NCBI GenBank assembly: GCA_946480785.1
Contig: CAMLLD010000027.1
Coordinates: forward strand, 1-64,000
Direction of reading: 5' to 3'
Length of the DNA stretch: 64,000 bases
Origin: an uncultured Blastocatellia bacterium
GTDB taxonomy: Bacteria > Acidobacteriota > Blastocatellia > Pyrinomonadales > Pyrinomonadaceae
A program made the position numbers and the translations under genes. This document shows, in pieces, positions 43,533 to 54,533 of the stretch. How positions within the stretch are numbered: the first letter of the stretch is position 1; each line of letters opens with the position of its first letter. The notes under the pieces are model-generated. The model ran no database searches. It was not told the DNA's origin and was given only the letters and a program-made list of their open reading frames with translations.

Positions 43533-45080
43533 ATGCACCTGATCGGGATAGATGTGGGCACCGGCGGCTCGCGCGCCGTGCTGATCGACGCTGCGGGTAG
43601 AGTCGTCGCCTCCGCCACTGTCGAACACCAACCATTTGTTTCGCTGCAAACCGGGTGGGCCGAACAAGACCCGCGCGACTGGTGGGCTGCGTCTGCTTTA
43701 GCGATCCGCGCTGCGATCGACAAAGCCGGAATCAGCGCCGATGAGATCAAAGGCGTCGGGCTTTCGGGCCAGATGCACGGCGCAGTCCTGCTCGATGAAA
43801 GCGACGAAGTACTGCGGCCGGCAATCATCTGGTGCGATCAAAGAAGCGCCGATCAGTGTCGCAGCTTAACCACGAGCGTCGGCGCGACCCGTCTCATTGA
43901 ATTGACGTGCAACCCCGCGCTGACGGGGTTCACGTTGCCGAAACTTTTATGGGTGCGCGATCACGAACCCGAGCTGTGGCGGCGCGTTCGTTCGGTCCTG
44001 CTGCCGAAAGACTTCGTTCGTCTCAAACTCACCGGCGACAAGGCGACTGACGTGGCCGATGCGTCGGGGACGTTGTTGCTGAACGTCGCCGCGCGTCGCT
44101 GGTCAGAGGAAATGCTCGCGGCGGCGCAGATCGACAGTAATCTTTTGCCGCGCGTTTATGAGTCGCAGGAGATCACGGGAGTCGTTTCGAAGCGGGCGGC
44201 AGATGAAACCGGATTGCGCGCGGGCACGCCTGTTGTCGCTGGCGCAGGCGATCAGGCAGCGGGCGCGGTCGGGTTAGGCATAGTTCGACCGGGAATGATC
44301 AGTGCGACGATCGGAACGTCAGGCGTTGTTTTCGCCACGACGAACACGCCCGCACTCGATCCGCAAGGCCGCGTGCACACGTTCTGTCACGCGATTCCCG
44401 GACGCTGGCACGTGATGGGCGTGACGCAGGGCGCGGGACTTTCGTTGCGTTGGTTTCGCGATCAATTCGGCGTCAGAGCCGACAAAGTGCCGAATGGCGA
44501 TGTTTCTAAAGGCGATCCATACGACAGTTTGACCGCGGAAGCCGCGCGCGTTCCGCCCGGCGCTGACGGTCTGCTCTGGGCGCCGTACCTGATGGGCGAA
44601 CGAACCCCGCATCTCGACCCCGACGCGCGCGCCGCGCTCGTCGGACTTACCGCCAGCCACACGCGAGCACACGTCGTCCGCGCGATACTCGAAGGCGTCG
44701 CTTTCAGTCTCCGCGATTCGCTCGAGATTTTGAAAGAGCTGAACGTGCCGTGCGAGACGATCCGACTCGGCGGCGGCGGCGCGCGTTCGGAGTTGTGGCG
44801 GCACATCCAGGCGGATGTATACGGACATGAAATCGAGACGATGGCGGCGGAAGAAGGCGCGGCTTACGGCGTCGCGATCCTGGCCGGTGTCGCTGCGGGA
44901 GCGTGGCCCTCTGTCGAAGCTGCGTGCGACGAAATAATCCGGCCGCACCGGCGGGTGAAACCCGACCCCGAAGCCGCAAAACTTTTTCATCGACAATATC
45001 GGCAGTATATAGCACTCTACCCGGCGTTACGTTCAATATCCACAACCGAGGGACCACATGCGACCAGAAAACTCCATTAG
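43533..45080 (+). CDS. xylB: Xylulokinase
   Basis: This FGGY-family kinase phosphorylates D-xylulose. It is 515 residues. Motifs include IGIDVGTGGSRAVLID at the N-terminus, GLSGQMHGAVLLD with the substrate loop, IIWCDQRS, GAGDQAAGAVG, and the C-terminal LGGGGARSELWRHIQADV. The following ABC genes, GH3 glycosidase and xylose isomerase make xylulose the expected substrate. Its end overlaps the binding-protein gene by 23 bp. No regulator lies next to the operon. Confidence 0.94.
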   Translation: MHLIGIDVGTGGSRAVLIDAAGRVVASATVEHQPFVSLQTGWAEQDPRDWWAASALAIRAAIDKAGISADEIKGVGLSGQMHGAVLLDESDEVLRPAIIWCDQRSADQCRSLTTSVGATRLIELTCNPALTGFTLPKLLWVRDHEPELWRRVRSVLLPKDFVRLKLTGDKATDVADASGTLLLNVAARRWSEEMLAAAQIDSNLLPRVYESQEITGVVSKRAADETGLRAGTPVVAGAGDQAAGAVGLGIVRPGMISATIGTSGVVFATTNTPALDPQGRVHTFCHAIPGRWHVMGVTQGAGLSLRWFRDQFGVRADKVPNGDVSKGDPYDSLTAEAARVPPGADGLLWAPYLMGERTPHLDPDARAALVGLTASHTRAHVVRAILEGVAFSLRDSLEILKELNVPCETIRLGGGGARSELWRHIQADVYGHEIETMAAEEGAAYGVAILAGVAAGAWPSVEAACDEIIRPHRRVKPDPEAAKLFHRQYRQYIALYPALRSISTTEGPHATRKLH

Positions 45081-46056
45081 ATCTGTTGTCTGTCTATTTG
45101 TGTTTACACTGCTTCTCGCCGGCTGCCAGCAAAACGGCATTCACAGCGGCCAAGGCGGCGTCCCGGGCGGTGGCGGCGGCAAACACAAGCTCGCCTTCGT
45201 CACCAACAACGCTTCCGACTTCTGGACCATCGCGCGCAAAGGAACTGAAAAGGCACAGGCCGATATTCCCAGCATCGAAGTCGAGTTTCGCATTCCTTCC
45301 GACGGCACCGCCGCCGAGCAACAGCGCGTCGTGGACGATCTGCTCGCCAAAGGAATTCACGGTATCGCGATCAGTCCCGTCGATCCCGCGAACCAGACAC
45401 CGATGCTCAATCGCGCGGCGAGCCAGGCGCTCGTCGTGACGCAGGACAGCGACGCGCCGAACAGCAATCGCGTCTGTTACATCGGCACGGACAACGTCGC
45501 CGCCGGCAGACAAGCGGGCCAGCTCGTGAAGGAAGCGTTGCCGAACGGCGGCAAGATCATGGTGTTCGTCGGTGTGCTCGATGCCGCAAACGCGCAGCAA
45601 CGTTACCAGGGTTTGAAAGAAGCGCTGCAGGGTTCGAACGTCTCGATCATCGACGTCCGCACCGATAACACCGATCGCGTGCGCGCGAAATCAAACGCGG
45701 CGGACACGCTCGTGAACAATCCCGACATCGCCGGGATGGTTGGTCTGTGGTCCTACAACGGTCCCGCGATTCTCAGCGCGGTTAAAGAAGCGAACAAAGT
45801 CGGCAAGGTGCAGATCGTCGCGTTTGACGAAGAAGATCCGACGCTCGAAGGAATCAAGGAAGGCGCGATCTACGCGACTGTCGTGCAGCAGCCGTTTGAG
45901 TTTGGTTATCGGTCGATGGAGTTGATGGCGAAGTATCTGAACGGCGATCAATCGGTGGTACCGGCGAGCAAACAGATCTTCGTGCCGACGCTCGCGATCA
46001 AGAAGGCAGACGTCGCGGAGTTTCAAAAGAAAATCAACCAGCTCCGCGGGCGCTAA
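45058..46056 (+). CDS. Sugar ABC transporter substrate-binding lipoprotein
   Basis: This 332-residue periplasmic-binding protein of the ribose/xylose type (Peripla_BP_4) starts with a lipoprotein signal (LLLAGCQQ, Cys near 22), and a Gly-rich linker follows. The two-lobed core has LAFVTNNASDFWTIARKGTEKA, IHGIAISPVDP, VTQDSDAP, and VPTLAIKKADV near the end. It feeds the importer encoded by the next two genes. By context it likely binds xylose or a related pentose; sequence alone does not fix the ligand. Confidence 0.93.
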   Translation: MRPENSIRSVVCLFVFTLLLAGCQQNGIHSGQGGVPGGGGGKHKLAFVTNNASDFWTIARKGTEKAQADIPSIEVEFRIPSDGTAAEQQRVVDDLLAKGIHGIAISPVDPANQTPMLNRAASQALVVTQDSDAPNSNRVCYIGTDNVAAGRQAGQLVKEALPNGGKIMVFVGVLDAANAQQRYQGLKEALQGSNVSIIDVRTDNTDRVRAKSNAADTLVNNPDIAGMVGLWSYNGPAILSAVKEANKVGKVQIVAFDEEDPTLEGIKEGAIYATVVQQPFEFGYRSMELMAKYLNGDQSVVPASKQIFVPTLAIKKADVAEFQKKINQLRGR

Positions 46057-46061
46057 GTAAC

Positions 46062-47591
46062 GTGGACAATCACTCGGTTCCCATCCTCCGCATGGAGGGC
46101 GTCAGCAAACGATTTCCCGGCGTCGTCGCGCTCGATAACGTTAGCCTGAGCGTCGGCGCCGGCGAGATCGTGGCGCTGATCGGCGAGAACGGCGCGGGCA
46201 AGTCGACGTTGATGAAGATCCTCGGCGGCGCGATCTCGCGTGACGGCGGTACGATCGAGATCAACGGTAAGCCCGTCGAGATACGTTCGCCGCGTGAAGC
46301 GAGCGCACTCGGCATCGAGTTCATCCACCAGGAGCTGAGCGTTCTCGACAATCTCGACATCGCCGCCAACATCTTTCTGTATCGCGAACCAACCACCGGC
46401 GGTTTCCTCAAGTTAATCGATCGCAAAAAGATCTACGGCGAAGCGGATGCTTTGTTACGCAAGCTCGGGCTCGATGTTTCGAGCCGCACTTCGCTGGGCC
46501 AACTTTCAATCGCGCAACAACAGCTCGTCGAGATCGCACGTGCGCTCGGTGCCGGCGCGCGAATCATCATCATGGACGAGCCGACTTCGAGTCTCACGTT
46601 GAGCGAGACGCGTCGCCTGCTCGAGCTCGTGAAGGAGCTGAAGGCGGAAGGCGTGAGCGTCATCTACATCTCGCACCGCATGCACGAAGTGAAAGAGCTT
46701 GCGGATCGCGCCGTGGTGCTGCGTGACGGAAAGAACGCGGGCGCTCTCGAACGCGATGAGATCACGCAGGAACGCATGGTCCGCATGATGGTCGGCCGCG
46801 ATCTGAAAGAATTCTTTAAAGGCGCAGCGACGCCGGGGAATGGTTCCAAAGCAAACGGCGCTGAGGGTTTTGTTGTGCGCCGTTTGCGAACGCTGCGTTA
46901 TCCGCACCAGACGATCACTTTCAGCGTTGCACCCGGCGAAGTGCTTGGCGTCGCGGGACTCGTCGGCGCCGGACGTTCGGAAGTGGCCCGCGCGATTTTC
47001 GGCGTCGAAGAAGCGCTCGAAGCGGAAGTCGCCCTCGACGGCAAAACGTTGCGCATCACCGAACCGCAGGACGCGATCAGTCACGGCATCTATCTCGTGC
47101 CCGAAGATCGTCGTCTCAGTGGTCTGATCGTCGACTTCAACGTGCGCGAGAACATCTCGTTGCCGAACCTCGACAGCTACTCGTCGGCCAAGATCATCAA
47201 CTTCGGCAAAGAAGCGAAAGCGGCCGCCGAAGCGATCAAGGCCATCAACATCAAAACGCCGAACGCGGAAATGCGCGCTGCGAATCTCAGCGGCGGTAAT
47301 CAGCAGAAGGTCGTGCTCGCGAAGTGGCTGACGTTTCGGCCGCGCGTTTTGATCTTTGACGAGCCGACGCGCGGCATCGACGTTGGCGCGAAGTCGGAGA
47401 TCTACGAACTCATTCGCGGCCTCGCGGCCAAAGGCGTGTCAGTGATCGTCATCAGCAGTGAGATGGAAGAGGTGCTCGGCATCAGCGATCGCATCGCGGT
47501 GATGCACGAAGGGCGATTGACCGGAATACTCAATCGCGCCGAGTTCAGCGAAGAAGCGGTGATGCGGCTCGCAACCGGCACCGAAGGATAA
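46062..47591 (+). CDS. Sugar ABC transporter ATP-binding protein (duplicated ATPase)
   Basis: This 509-residue protein has two ABC cassettes, typical of ribose/xylose importers. The first has Walker A GENGAGKST, signature LSIAQQQ and Walker B IIIMDEPTSSLT. The second has a degenerate Walker A (GLVGAGRSE), signature LSGGNQQK and Walker B VLIFDEPTRGIDVGA. The degenerate second P-loop is normal for this subfamily. It starts with GTG (46062) so that the family start PILRMEGVSKRFPGV is complete. It lies in the xylose operon. Confidence 0.94.
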   Translation: MDNHSVPILRMEGVSKRFPGVVALDNVSLSVGAGEIVALIGENGAGKSTLMKILGGAISRDGGTIEINGKPVEIRSPREASALGIEFIHQELSVLDNLDIAANIFLYREPTTGGFLKLIDRKKIYGEADALLRKLGLDVSSRTSLGQLSIAQQQLVEIARALGAGARIIIMDEPTSSLTLSETRRLLELVKELKAEGVSVIYISHRMHEVKELADRAVVLRDGKNAGALERDEITQERMVRMMVGRDLKEFFKGAATPGNGSKANGAEGFVVRRLRTLRYPHQTITFSVAPGEVLGVAGLVGAGRSEVARAIFGVEEALEAEVALDGKTLRITEPQDAISHGIYLVPEDRRLSGLIVDFNVRENISLPNLDSYSSAKIINFGKEAKAAAEAIKAINIKTPNAEMRAANLSGGNQQKVVLAKWLTFRPRVLIFDEPTRGIDVGAKSEIYELIRGLAAKGVSVIVISSEMEEVLGISDRIAVMHEGRLTGILNRAEFSEEAVMRLATGTEG

Positions 47592-47624
47592 TTCCGCCCT
47601 CTTTGAGGCCAAGGACAACCCGCT

Positions 47625-48611
47625 ATGAAAAAAGAGCTCGGCATCTTCATTCTCCTGATCGTTCTCTGCATCATCGTCTCGGTCATCAATCCCAACTTCC
47701 TGCTGGCCATCAACCTGCAAAATCTCGCCCGCCAGATCGGCGCGTTCGGCATCTTCAGCATCGGCCTGGGTTTGGTGATCATCACGGGCGGCATCGAGTT
47801 GTCGGTCGGTTCGATGATGGCGCTGTTGGGCGTGTTGTTGTCGATGATGCTGACCGAGTATCACCTCGGCTCACCGCTTACCATTCTCATCTGCATCGCG
47901 CTCGCGATGACCTTAGGCCTCGGTCACGGATTGCTCATTACCCGGCTCAACATGCAGCCCTTCATCGTAACACTCTGCGGACTGCTCTTCTATCGCGGCC
48001 TCGCACGCTTCATCACCAAAGACGAAACGAAGGGTTTCGGCTCGCAGGGTTTCGAGTGGCTACGCTTCCTCGCGAACGGCAACGTGCTTGGCATCCCGAT
48101 GCCGTTTGTATTGCTCATCATTATTGCGCTGATCACGTGGGTGGTGTTGCATCGTTCGGTCTACGGCCGTTATCTCTTCGCAACCGGACGCAACTCGGAA
48201 GCAGCGCGTTACGCCGGCATCGACACCAACAACATCATCACGCTGACGTACGTCATCTCCGGTCTACTCACCGCGATCTCGGCGATCATCTTCGCGTTTT
48301 ATACCAACTCGGTTTCGCCCGCGAACCACGGCAATGCTTACGAGCTTTATGGCATTGCGGCGGCGGTGCTCGGTGGCTGTTCGTTGCGCGGCGGTGAAGG
48401 TTCGGTGGTCGGCATTCTGATCGGTACCGCTTTGCTGCAAGTACTGCGAAACCTCGTGAATTTGCTCGGTATCCCGAGCTCGCTCGACTTTGCTGTGATG
48501 GGCGCGGTGATTCTGCTCGGCGTGATGGCGGATCAGATCTTCACCGAACGAAGAAATCGCAGACAGGTGGCGTTGATGCGCGAACTCAGTGCGCGTGAGG
48601 CTAAGTCATGA
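47625..48611 (+). CDS. Sugar ABC transporter permease (ribose/xylose type)
   Basis: This 328-residue inner-membrane protein of the BPD_transp_2 family has about nine helices. Typical family segments are visible: GIELSVGSMMALLG, the TLCGLLFYRGLARF region, the cytosolic loop GRYLFATGRNSEAARYAGI, AAAVLGGCSLRGGEGSVVG and LRNLVNLLGI. With the ATPase and binding lipoprotein it completes an importer. Its end overlaps the mutarotase start by 4 bp (ATGA). Confidence 0.94.
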   Translation: MKKELGIFILLIVLCIIVSVINPNFLLAINLQNLARQIGAFGIFSIGLGLVIITGGIELSVGSMMALLGVLLSMMLTEYHLGSPLTILICIALAMTLGLGHGLLITRLNMQPFIVTLCGLLFYRGLARFITKDETKGFGSQGFEWLRFLANGNVLGIPMPFVLLIIIALITWVVLHRSVYGRYLFATGRNSEAARYAGIDTNNIITLTYVISGLLTAISAIIFAFYTNSVSPANHGNAYELYGIAAAVLGGCSLRGGEGSVVGILIGTALLQVLRNLVNLLGIPSSLDFAVMGAVILLGVMADQIFTERRNRRQVALMRELSAREAKS

Positions 48612-49744
48612 GATTAAAACTGAAACTACTCTTCGTTGTTGTTCTCCTAATCTCCAGTTCTGCGCTTGCGTTTGCGCAGACGTCGATTACTCACAAACCG
48701 TTCGGCAAGACGACGGACGGCCAGAGCGTCGAAATCTACACGCTGCGAAACCGGCGCGGCATGGAAGCGCGCATCACGAATTACGGCGGCATCGTCGTCT
48801 CGCTCACCGCGCCCGATCGCAACGGCAAGCTCGCCGACGTCGTGCTCGGCTACAACGATCTCGACACTTACATGCGCCCGCCGTTTCCCTATTTCGGCGC
48901 GATCATCGGCCGTTACGGAAACCGGATCGCGAAAGGACGTTTCACACTCAACGGCGTCGAATACAAACTCGCCGTTAACAACGGTGAGAATTCTCTGCAC
49001 GGCGGGCTCAAGGGCTTCGACAAAGTCGTTTGGACCGCCCACGAGCGAAACACAGCGGCTGGTCCGGCATTGGTGTTGAGTTATCTCAGCAAGGACGGTG
49101 AAGAAGGTTATCCCGGCAATTTGCGCACGACGGTCATCTATACTTTAACCAACAACAACGAGCTTCGTATCGATTACACGGCTACGACCGACAAAGACAC
49201 CGTTATCAACCTGACGCACCACTCGTATTTCAATCTCGCGGGCGAAGGCAACGGCGACATTCTCAAACATAACCTGATGCTGCGCGCGGATAGTTTTATT
49301 CCCACCGACGCGGGCTCGATCCCGACGGGCGAGATCAGAAACGTTGCGGGCACGCCTTTCGACTTTCGCAAAGCAAACACGATCGGCGAACGCATCAATA
49401 ACGACGACGAGCAACTCAAGCTTGGCAATGGTTACGATCATACGTGGGTGATCGACGGGCGCATGGGAACGTTGCGACAGGCCGCGATCGCTTACGAGCC
49501 GACAACGGGGCGTGAGATGGAAGTTTGGACCACCGAACCGGGCGTGCAGTTCTACACCGGCAACTTTCTCGACGCCGCGATCATCGGCAAATCCGGGAAA
49601 CCATATCCGCGTCGCTCAGGCTTCTGTCTCGAGACGCAGCACTACCCCGACTCGCCAAACGAACCCAAGTTCCCAACGACGACCTTGCGCAAGGGCGCCG
49701 TCTATCATTCCACTACGATCTACAGATTCTCGGCCCGAAAATAA
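48608..49744 (+). CDS. Exported aldose 1-epimerase (mutarotase)
   Basis: This 378-residue protein has a clear signal peptide (LLFVVVLLISSSALAFAQT), so it should interconvert sugar anomers outside the cytoplasm. Family motifs are present: GAIIGRYGNRIAKGRF, NGENSLHGG, THHSYFNLAGEG (catalytic His), GYDHTW and VWTTEPGVQFYTGN. In the operon it can equilibrate the beta- and alpha-xylose released by the exported GH3 enzyme before import. Export of a mutarotase is less common than a cytosolic one. Confidence 0.93.
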   Translation: MRLKLKLLFVVVLLISSSALAFAQTSITHKPFGKTTDGQSVEIYTLRNRRGMEARITNYGGIVVSLTAPDRNGKLADVVLGYNDLDTYMRPPFPYFGAIIGRYGNRIAKGRFTLNGVEYKLAVNNGENSLHGGLKGFDKVVWTAHERNTAAGPALVLSYLSKDGEEGYPGNLRTTVIYTLTNNNELRIDYTATTDKDTVINLTHHSYFNLAGEGNGDILKHNLMLRADSFIPTDAGSIPTGEIRNVAGTPFDFRKANTIGERINNDDEQLKLGNGYDHTWVIDGRMGTLRQAAIAYEPTTGREMEVWTTEPGVQFYTGNFLDAAIIGKSGKPYPRRSGFCLETQHYPDSPNEPKFPTTTLRKGAVYHSTTIYRFSARK

Positions 49745-49766
49745 ATCCGTGTTCATCCGTGTCTAC
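49744..49766. repeat. Dispersed ATCCGTGTTCAT repeat
   Basis: The sequence AATCCGTGTTCATCCGTGT lies between the mutarotase stop and the glycosidase, and provides the GTG start codon of the latter (49749). It is one of four related elements in the window. Confidence 0.6.
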
Positions 49767-52019
49767 ATTACGTTGGTTGTAGTAGCTCTCATGTGTTCTC
49801 AGTCTGCCGTCCCCGCTTACAAAAATCCGAAGTTGAGTGTCGACGAGCGCGTGAACGATCTCCTCAAACGCATGACGCTCGAAGAAAAGGTGGCCCAATT
49901 AACCTGCCTCTGGCCGCGCGGTCAGGACATTCCACCCGACGCCCTCAAAAACGGCATCGGCCAGATCGCGCGCCAACAGGAGCACAAAGGCCCGCGCGAA
50001 AGCGCCCTCTTCGCCAACTCCGTGCAAAAGTTTCTCGTCGAAAACACACGCCTCGGCATTCCCGCGATCTTTCACGACGAGATCCTGCACGGCCACATGG
50101 CCCAGGGCAGCACCAGCTTTCCGCAACCGATCGCCCTCGCCTCGAGTTGGGACCTAGAGCTAATCAACAAAGTCTTCACGGCCGGCGCACTCGAAACGCG
50201 CGCGCGCGGCAGCCAACAAGTGCTCGGCCCAAATCTCGATCTCGGCCGCGAACCTCGTTGGGGCCGCACCGAAGAAACGTACGGCGAAGATCCGTATCTC
50301 GTCTCGCGCATGGGCGTCGCTGTGATCAAAGCGATCCAGGGCAGTGGTCCAACAATCGACAACCAGCACGTCATCGCCACCGCGAAACACTTCGCCGCAC
50401 ACGGCCAACCCGAAGCCGGCACGAACGTCGGCCCGGCGAACTTTTCCGAGCGTACGCTCCGCGAAACGTTCCTGCCGAGCTTCGAAGCCGCAGTGAAAGA
50501 AGCGGGCGTGATGAGCGTGATGGCGTCCTACAACGAGATCGACGGCGTGCCGTCGCACATGAACCACTGGCTGCTCCAAAAGATCTTGCGCGACGAGTGG
50601 GGCTTCAAAGGTCACGTCGTCGCCGACTACTACGCCATCGCTCAGTTGCAGGATCTACATCACGTCGCGGCTAATAAAACGGAAGCCGCGCGCCTCGCGC
50701 TCGAAGCTGGCGTTGATATTGAGTTACCGGAGCCGCAGGCTTATCCGAGCCTGATCGACCTCGTGAAGAACGGCAAGATCTCAGAAGCAACGATCGATCG
50801 CGCGGTCGCGCGTAACCTGCGCGCGAAGTTTCTGCTCGGTCTGTTTGAGAATCCTTACGTCGATCCCGATCGCGCTGTCGCGGTGACGAACTCCACCGCG
50901 CACCAGGCGCTTGCCGCCGAAGCCGCACGCCGCTCGATCGTCTTGTTGAAGAACGAGAACAATTTGCTCCCACTCGATCGCAGCAAGCTGAAGACGCTCG
51001 CAGTGATTGGACCAAACGCCGCGACCGTGCATCTCGGCGGCTACAGCGACAACCCCGGCCGCGGCATCAGCGTGTTGCAGGGCGTGAAAGACAAAGCGGG
51101 CGCGAATCTCAACGTCGTCTATGCCGAGGGTTGCAAGATCACAAAGGAAGGCGGCAACTGGTTCGCCGACACTTCCACCCCGAGCGATGAAGCTGAAGAT
51201 CGCAAACTGATCGCTGAGGCGGTCGAGGCAGCGAAGTCGGCCGACGTGGCGCTGCTCGTACTCGGCGGCAACGAAGATACGAACAAGGAAGCCTGGGCCG
51301 ACAATCATCTCGGCGACCGCGATAGTCTCGAATTATTCGGGAGGCAAAACGATCTCGTACGCGCTGTGCTCGCCACCGGCAAGCCGGTGGTCGTGATGCT
51401 CATCAACGGTGGTCCGCTCGCCATCAACTACATCGCCGCGAACGTACCTGCGATTCTCGAAGGCTTCTATCTCGGTCAGGAAACCGGCACGGCCGTGGCC
51501 GACGTGCTGTTCGGTGATTACAATCCGGCGGGCAAGCTGCCGATCAGTTTTCCGCGTTCGGTGGGCCAACTGCCTATCTATTACAACCAGAAACCGAGCG
51601 GACGCCGCGGTTACTTATTCACCGACAAGTCGCCGCTGTTTCCGTTTGGTTACGGCTGGAGTTACACGACTTTCGCCTACGGCAAGCCCGTGATCTCACC
51701 GGCTCAGATCGCGCCCAATGGACAAGCGAAAGTAAGCATCGCGGTGACGAACACCGGCAAGCGCGCGGGCGACGAGATCGTGCAGCTCTACATTCACGAT
51801 CTCGTGAGCTCGGTAACACGCCCGGTGATCGAGTTGAAAGACTTCAGGCGCGTCTCGTTGCAGCCGGGCGAAACGAAAACGGTGGAGTTTACGATCACGC
51901 CCGACAAGCTTTGGTTCTACGATCTGAATATGAAGCGCGTCGTCGAGCCCGGCACGTTTGAGATCATGGTCGGGCCCAGCTCCGTGAGCCATCAATCCGT
52001 TACTTTGGAAGTGCGATGA
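49749..52019 (+). CDS. Exported glycoside hydrolase family 3 enzyme (beta-xylosidase/beta-glucosidase)
   Basis: From the GTG at 49749 the product is 756 residues with a short signal peptide ([19 protein letters not shown]). The GH3 layout is complete: the (alpha/beta)8 domain with [26 protein letters not shown] substrate loops and the nucleophile Asp in [16 protein letters not shown]; the second domain from [17 protein letters not shown] with [15 protein letters not shown]; and a C-terminal fibronectin-like domain ([18 protein letters not shown]). Beta-xylosidase and beta-glucosidase cannot be told apart by eye; the operon favours xylosides. The start could be the ATG at 49791, but that shortens the signal. 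It overlaps xylA by 4 bp. Confidence 0.93.
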   Translation: MFIRVYITLVVVALMCSQSAVPAYKNPKLSVDERVNDLLKRMTLEEKVAQLTCLWPRGQDIPPDALKNGIGQIARQQEHKGPRESALFANSVQKFLVENTRLGIPAIFHDEILHGHMAQGSTSFPQPIALASSWDLELINKVFTAGALETRARGSQQVLGPNLDLGREPRWGRTEETYGEDPYLVSRMGVAVIKAIQGSGPTIDNQHVIATAKHFAAHGQPEAGTNVGPANFSERTLRETFLPSFEAAVKEAGVMSVMASYNEIDGVPSHMNHWLLQKILRDEWGFKGHVVADYYAIAQLQDLHHVAANKTEAARLALEAGVDIELPEPQAYPSLIDLVKNGKISEATIDRAVARNLRAKFLLGLFENPYVDPDRAVAVTNSTAHQALAAEAARRSIVLLKNENNLLPLDRSKLKTLAVIGPNAATVHLGGYSDNPGRGISVLQGVKDKAGANLNVVYAEGCKITKEGGNWFADTSTPSDEAEDRKLIAEAVEAAKSADVALLVLGGNEDTNKEAWADNHLGDRDSLELFGRQNDLVRAVLATGKPVVVMLINGGPLAINYIAANVPAILEGFYLGQETGTAVADVLFGDYNPAGKLPISFPRSVGQLPIYYNQKPSGRRGYLFTDKSPLFPFGYGWSYTTFAYGKPVISPAQIAPNGQAKVSIAVTNTGKRAGDEIVQLYIHDLVSSVTRPVIELKDFRRVSLQPGETKTVEFTITPDKLWFYDLNMKRVVEPGTFEIMVGPSSVSHQSVTLEVR

Positions 52020-53161
52020 ACGAACTACAACCAAAACCGGAACACAAATTCACCTTCGGACTGTGGACTGTCGGCAATCGCGGACGCGATCCGTTTGGCG
52101 ACGCCACGCGGCCGAGCCTGACTCCGGCGACGATCGTCGAGCGCTTGAGTAAGCTCGGCGCGTACGGCGTGAACCTGCACGACAACGATCTTGTGCCCAT
52201 CGACGCGAGCGCCACGGAACGCGATCGCATCGTCAGCGAGTTCAAAAAAGCGCTCGCCGACAACGGCATGAAGGCGCCGATGGCTACCACGAATCTCTTC
52301 TACGATCCGGTTTTCAAAGACGGCGCTTTCACGTCGAACGACGCCCGCGTGCGTCTCTACGCGTTGCAGAAGACGATGCGTTCGATGGATCTCGGCGCGG
52401 AGCTCGGCGCGCACATTTACGTCTTTTGGGGTGGGCGCGAAGGCGCGGAGTGTGATGCAGCGAAGGACGCGCGCGAGGCGTTGAAGTGGTATCGCGAGTG
52501 TTTGAACTTTCTTTGCGAATACGCGGTTGATTCCGGCTATGACTACAAGTTTGCGCTCGAAGCAAAACCGAATGAGCCGCGCGGGGATATTTATTTGCCG
52601 ACGACGGGCGCGATGCTCGGGTTCATCGCGACGTTGGACCATCCGGAGATGGTGGGTGTGAATCCCGAGGTTGGGCACGAGCAGATGGCCGGTCTCAATT
52701 TCTATCACGTCGTGGCGCAGGCGATCGAAGCCGGGAAGCTCTTTCACATCGACCTCAATGATCAGAAAGGCACGCGCTTCGATCAGGATCTTCGTTTCGG
52801 ATCTGAGTCGATCAAGAACCTGTTCTTCCTCGTGAAGTTGTTGGAGGAGTCAGGCTACGACGGGCCAAGGCATTTCGATGCGCATGCGTATCGTAGTGAG
52901 AATGAAGAAGGCGTGTGGGAGTTTGCGGCTGGTTGTATGCGGAACTACCTGATCCTCAAAGCGAAAGCGCGGCAGTTCGATCAAGACCAGGAAGTGCAGA
53001 GTCTGCTGGCTGAGATCCGTGGAACATCCCCTTCCCTTCAGCCTTACAACTTCGACTCCGTCAAGAACCTTCAACTGGATCGTGCTGAACTGACAAACAA
53101 ACGCCTTCCGTACGAACGTCTCGATCAACTAACGATCGACATCCTCCTCGGCGTCAGATAG
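52016..53161 (+). CDS. xylA: Xylose isomerase
   Basis: This 381-residue enzyme interconverts D-xylose and D-xylulose. Its length and motifs match the shorter, Streptomyces-like class [20 protein letters not shown] with the metal-binding Glu, [15 protein letters not shown] with Glu and His, [20 protein letters not shown] with the Asp ligands, and [11 protein letters not shown] near the end. It completes the pathway with xylulokinase, which sits first in the operon. Its ATG overlaps the glycosidase stop, and it ends 8 bp inside the convergent kinase gene. Confidence 0.95.
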   Translation: MNELQPKPEHKFTFGLWTVGNRGRDPFGDATRPSLTPATIVERLSKLGAYGVNLHDNDLVPIDASATERDRIVSEFKKALADNGMKAPMATTNLFYDPVFKDGAFTSNDARVRLYALQKTMRSMDLGAELGAHIYVFWGGREGAECDAAKDAREALKWYRECLNFLCEYAVDSGYDYKFALEAKPNEPRGDIYLPTTGAMLGFIATLDHPEMVGVNPEVGHEQMAGLNFYHVVAQAIEAGKLFHIDLNDQKGTRFDQDLRFGSESIKNLFFLVKLLEESGYDGPRHFDAHAYRSENEEGVWEFAAGCMRNYLILKAKARQFDQDQEVQSLLAEIRGTSPSLQPYNFDSVKNLQLDRAELTNKRLPYERLDQLTIDILLGVR

Positions 53162-54533
53162 GCAGCCGCAGCTTAGCCTCGCACCCACGAAACTGCCGCC
53201 GGTTCTCGAGCGTTAGTGTCCCGCCGTGCGCCTCGGCAATCTGCCGCGACAACACCAACCCGATTCCCGACCCTTCGGCCTTCGTCGTAAAGAACGGCAC
53301 AAAAAGATTCGCCGTGCTCGCGAGCCCCGGCCCTTCATCACGCACCCACACCTCGACGTGTGAATTATTCTGCCGCCACCCGACTTCCACACCGCCGCGC
53401 GTCTCCATCGACGCATCCACCGCGTTGCGCACGAGATTGATCAGCAACTGCTCGAGCTGCACGTCGTCGCCGCGCACCAACACGTCCGGTCCGCCGGCCA
53501 CGTTCACCGGCAGCCGCGTTTCGAGACTCGCCACGCGCGATACGAGCGCGCCAATCTTCAACGGCTCCAGCCGCGGTGGCGGCAGTCGCGCCAGCTTCGA
53601 ATACGACTCGACAAACCGCGCGAGTGAATCCGCGCGCGACGAAATCACCGCGAGGCCGCGATGCATGTCTTCGCGCCAGTCCGCCGGTTCCGGATCGCGG
53701 TGCATCAGGTCCGCGAGACTACCTGCAACGGATTTGATCGGCGCGAGCGAGTTGTTGAGCTCGTGGCCCAACACGCGTAACAGTCTCTGCCACGCAGTGC
53801 GTTCTTCTTCGCGCAACGTTTGGCTCAAGTCAGTCAACACCAGCAACTGGTGCGGCGCGCCGCCTTCGCGAAACGTGCTGCGACGCACGTCCCAACGTCC
53901 CACGCCACCCGGAAACACCATCTGCATCGTCTGTGGTCCACCGTTCGACTCGGTGTTGAGACATTCAGACAAACCGAGCTCCTGGCTCGTGCGTCCGAGC
54001 AGACGCGCCGACGGTTGGGCCAACAGTCTCTCACCCGCGCGATTGACGAGTCGCAAGCGTTGTTCGCCGTCGAAAGCAAACACCGCCACGTCGATCTCCG
54101 CCATGACCGTGCGCAACAACGCGGTGGCTTCCATTGCACCGAGACGTTGGTTGCGCAACGTCTGGCCGAGATCGTTGACCTCGAGCATGACCTCGCCGAG
54201 CGCGTCGCCGGAAAGCGCGCGGCGGCCGCGGATCGAATAATCGCCTTCGCGAATGGCGGCGAGAATGTTGGAGAGAGTTTGCAGCGGGCGGACGATGCGC
54301 TGCTTGAGATTGAACGAAACGCCGAGCCACAGCAGGACGAGCAGCAGATCGATGGTCCACTGCACCTGAGCGGAGTAGCTGTCGTACCAGAGGAGAAACG
54401 CGCAGAGCCCGACGGCGGGAAAACCAGCGGCCAGCGAGAGCAGCGTGACGCGTCCTTCGAATTTGATCCGGCCACGATGCCCGAGCTGCTGTTCCAGCGC
54501 GTGAAACGGCTCGGCTTTCTGAGGCTTACTCAC
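53154..54533 (-). CDS. Sensor histidine kinase, NtrY-like
   Basis: This 459-residue kinase begins with GTG and has two membrane helices (about 30-50 and 57-72), a HAMP-like segment starting [13 protein letters not shown], and a PAS-like domain (about 140-225). The H box is [13 protein letters not shown], the N box [11 protein letters not shown] and the G boxes RDEGPGL and [10 protein letters not shown]. The [10 protein letters not shown] form is typical of kinases paired with NtrC-type regulators, and one lies upstream at 55.2-56.6 kb on the same strand. A 0.7-kb repeat-filled gap separates them. Confidence 0.93.
   Translation of the reverse strand: MSKPQKAEPFHALEQQLGHRGRIKFEGRVTLLSLAAGFPAVGLCAFLLWYDSYSAQVQWTIDLLLVLLWLGVSFNLKQRIVRPLQTLSNILAAIREGDYSIRGRRALSGDALGEVMLEVNDLGQTLRNQRLGAMEATALLRTVMAEIDVAVFAFDGEQRLRLVNRAGERLLAQPSARLLGRTSQELGLSECLNTESNGGPQTMQMVFPGGVGRWDVRRSTFREGGAPHQLLVLTDLSQTLREEERTAWQRLLRVLGHELNNSLAPIKSVAGSLADLMHRDPEPADWREDMHRGLAVISSRADSLARFVESYSKLARLPPPRLEPLKIGALVSRVASLETRLPVNVAGGPDVLVRGDDVQLEQLLINLVRNAVDASMETRGGVEVGWRQNNSHVEVWVRDEGPGLASTANLFVPFFTTKAEGSGIGLVLSRQIAEAHGGTLTLENRRQFRGCEAKLRLPI

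Noticed and set aside
49512..49748. Longer N-terminus for the GH3 enzyme
   Set aside because: It overlaps the mutarotase gene and would bury the signal peptide.
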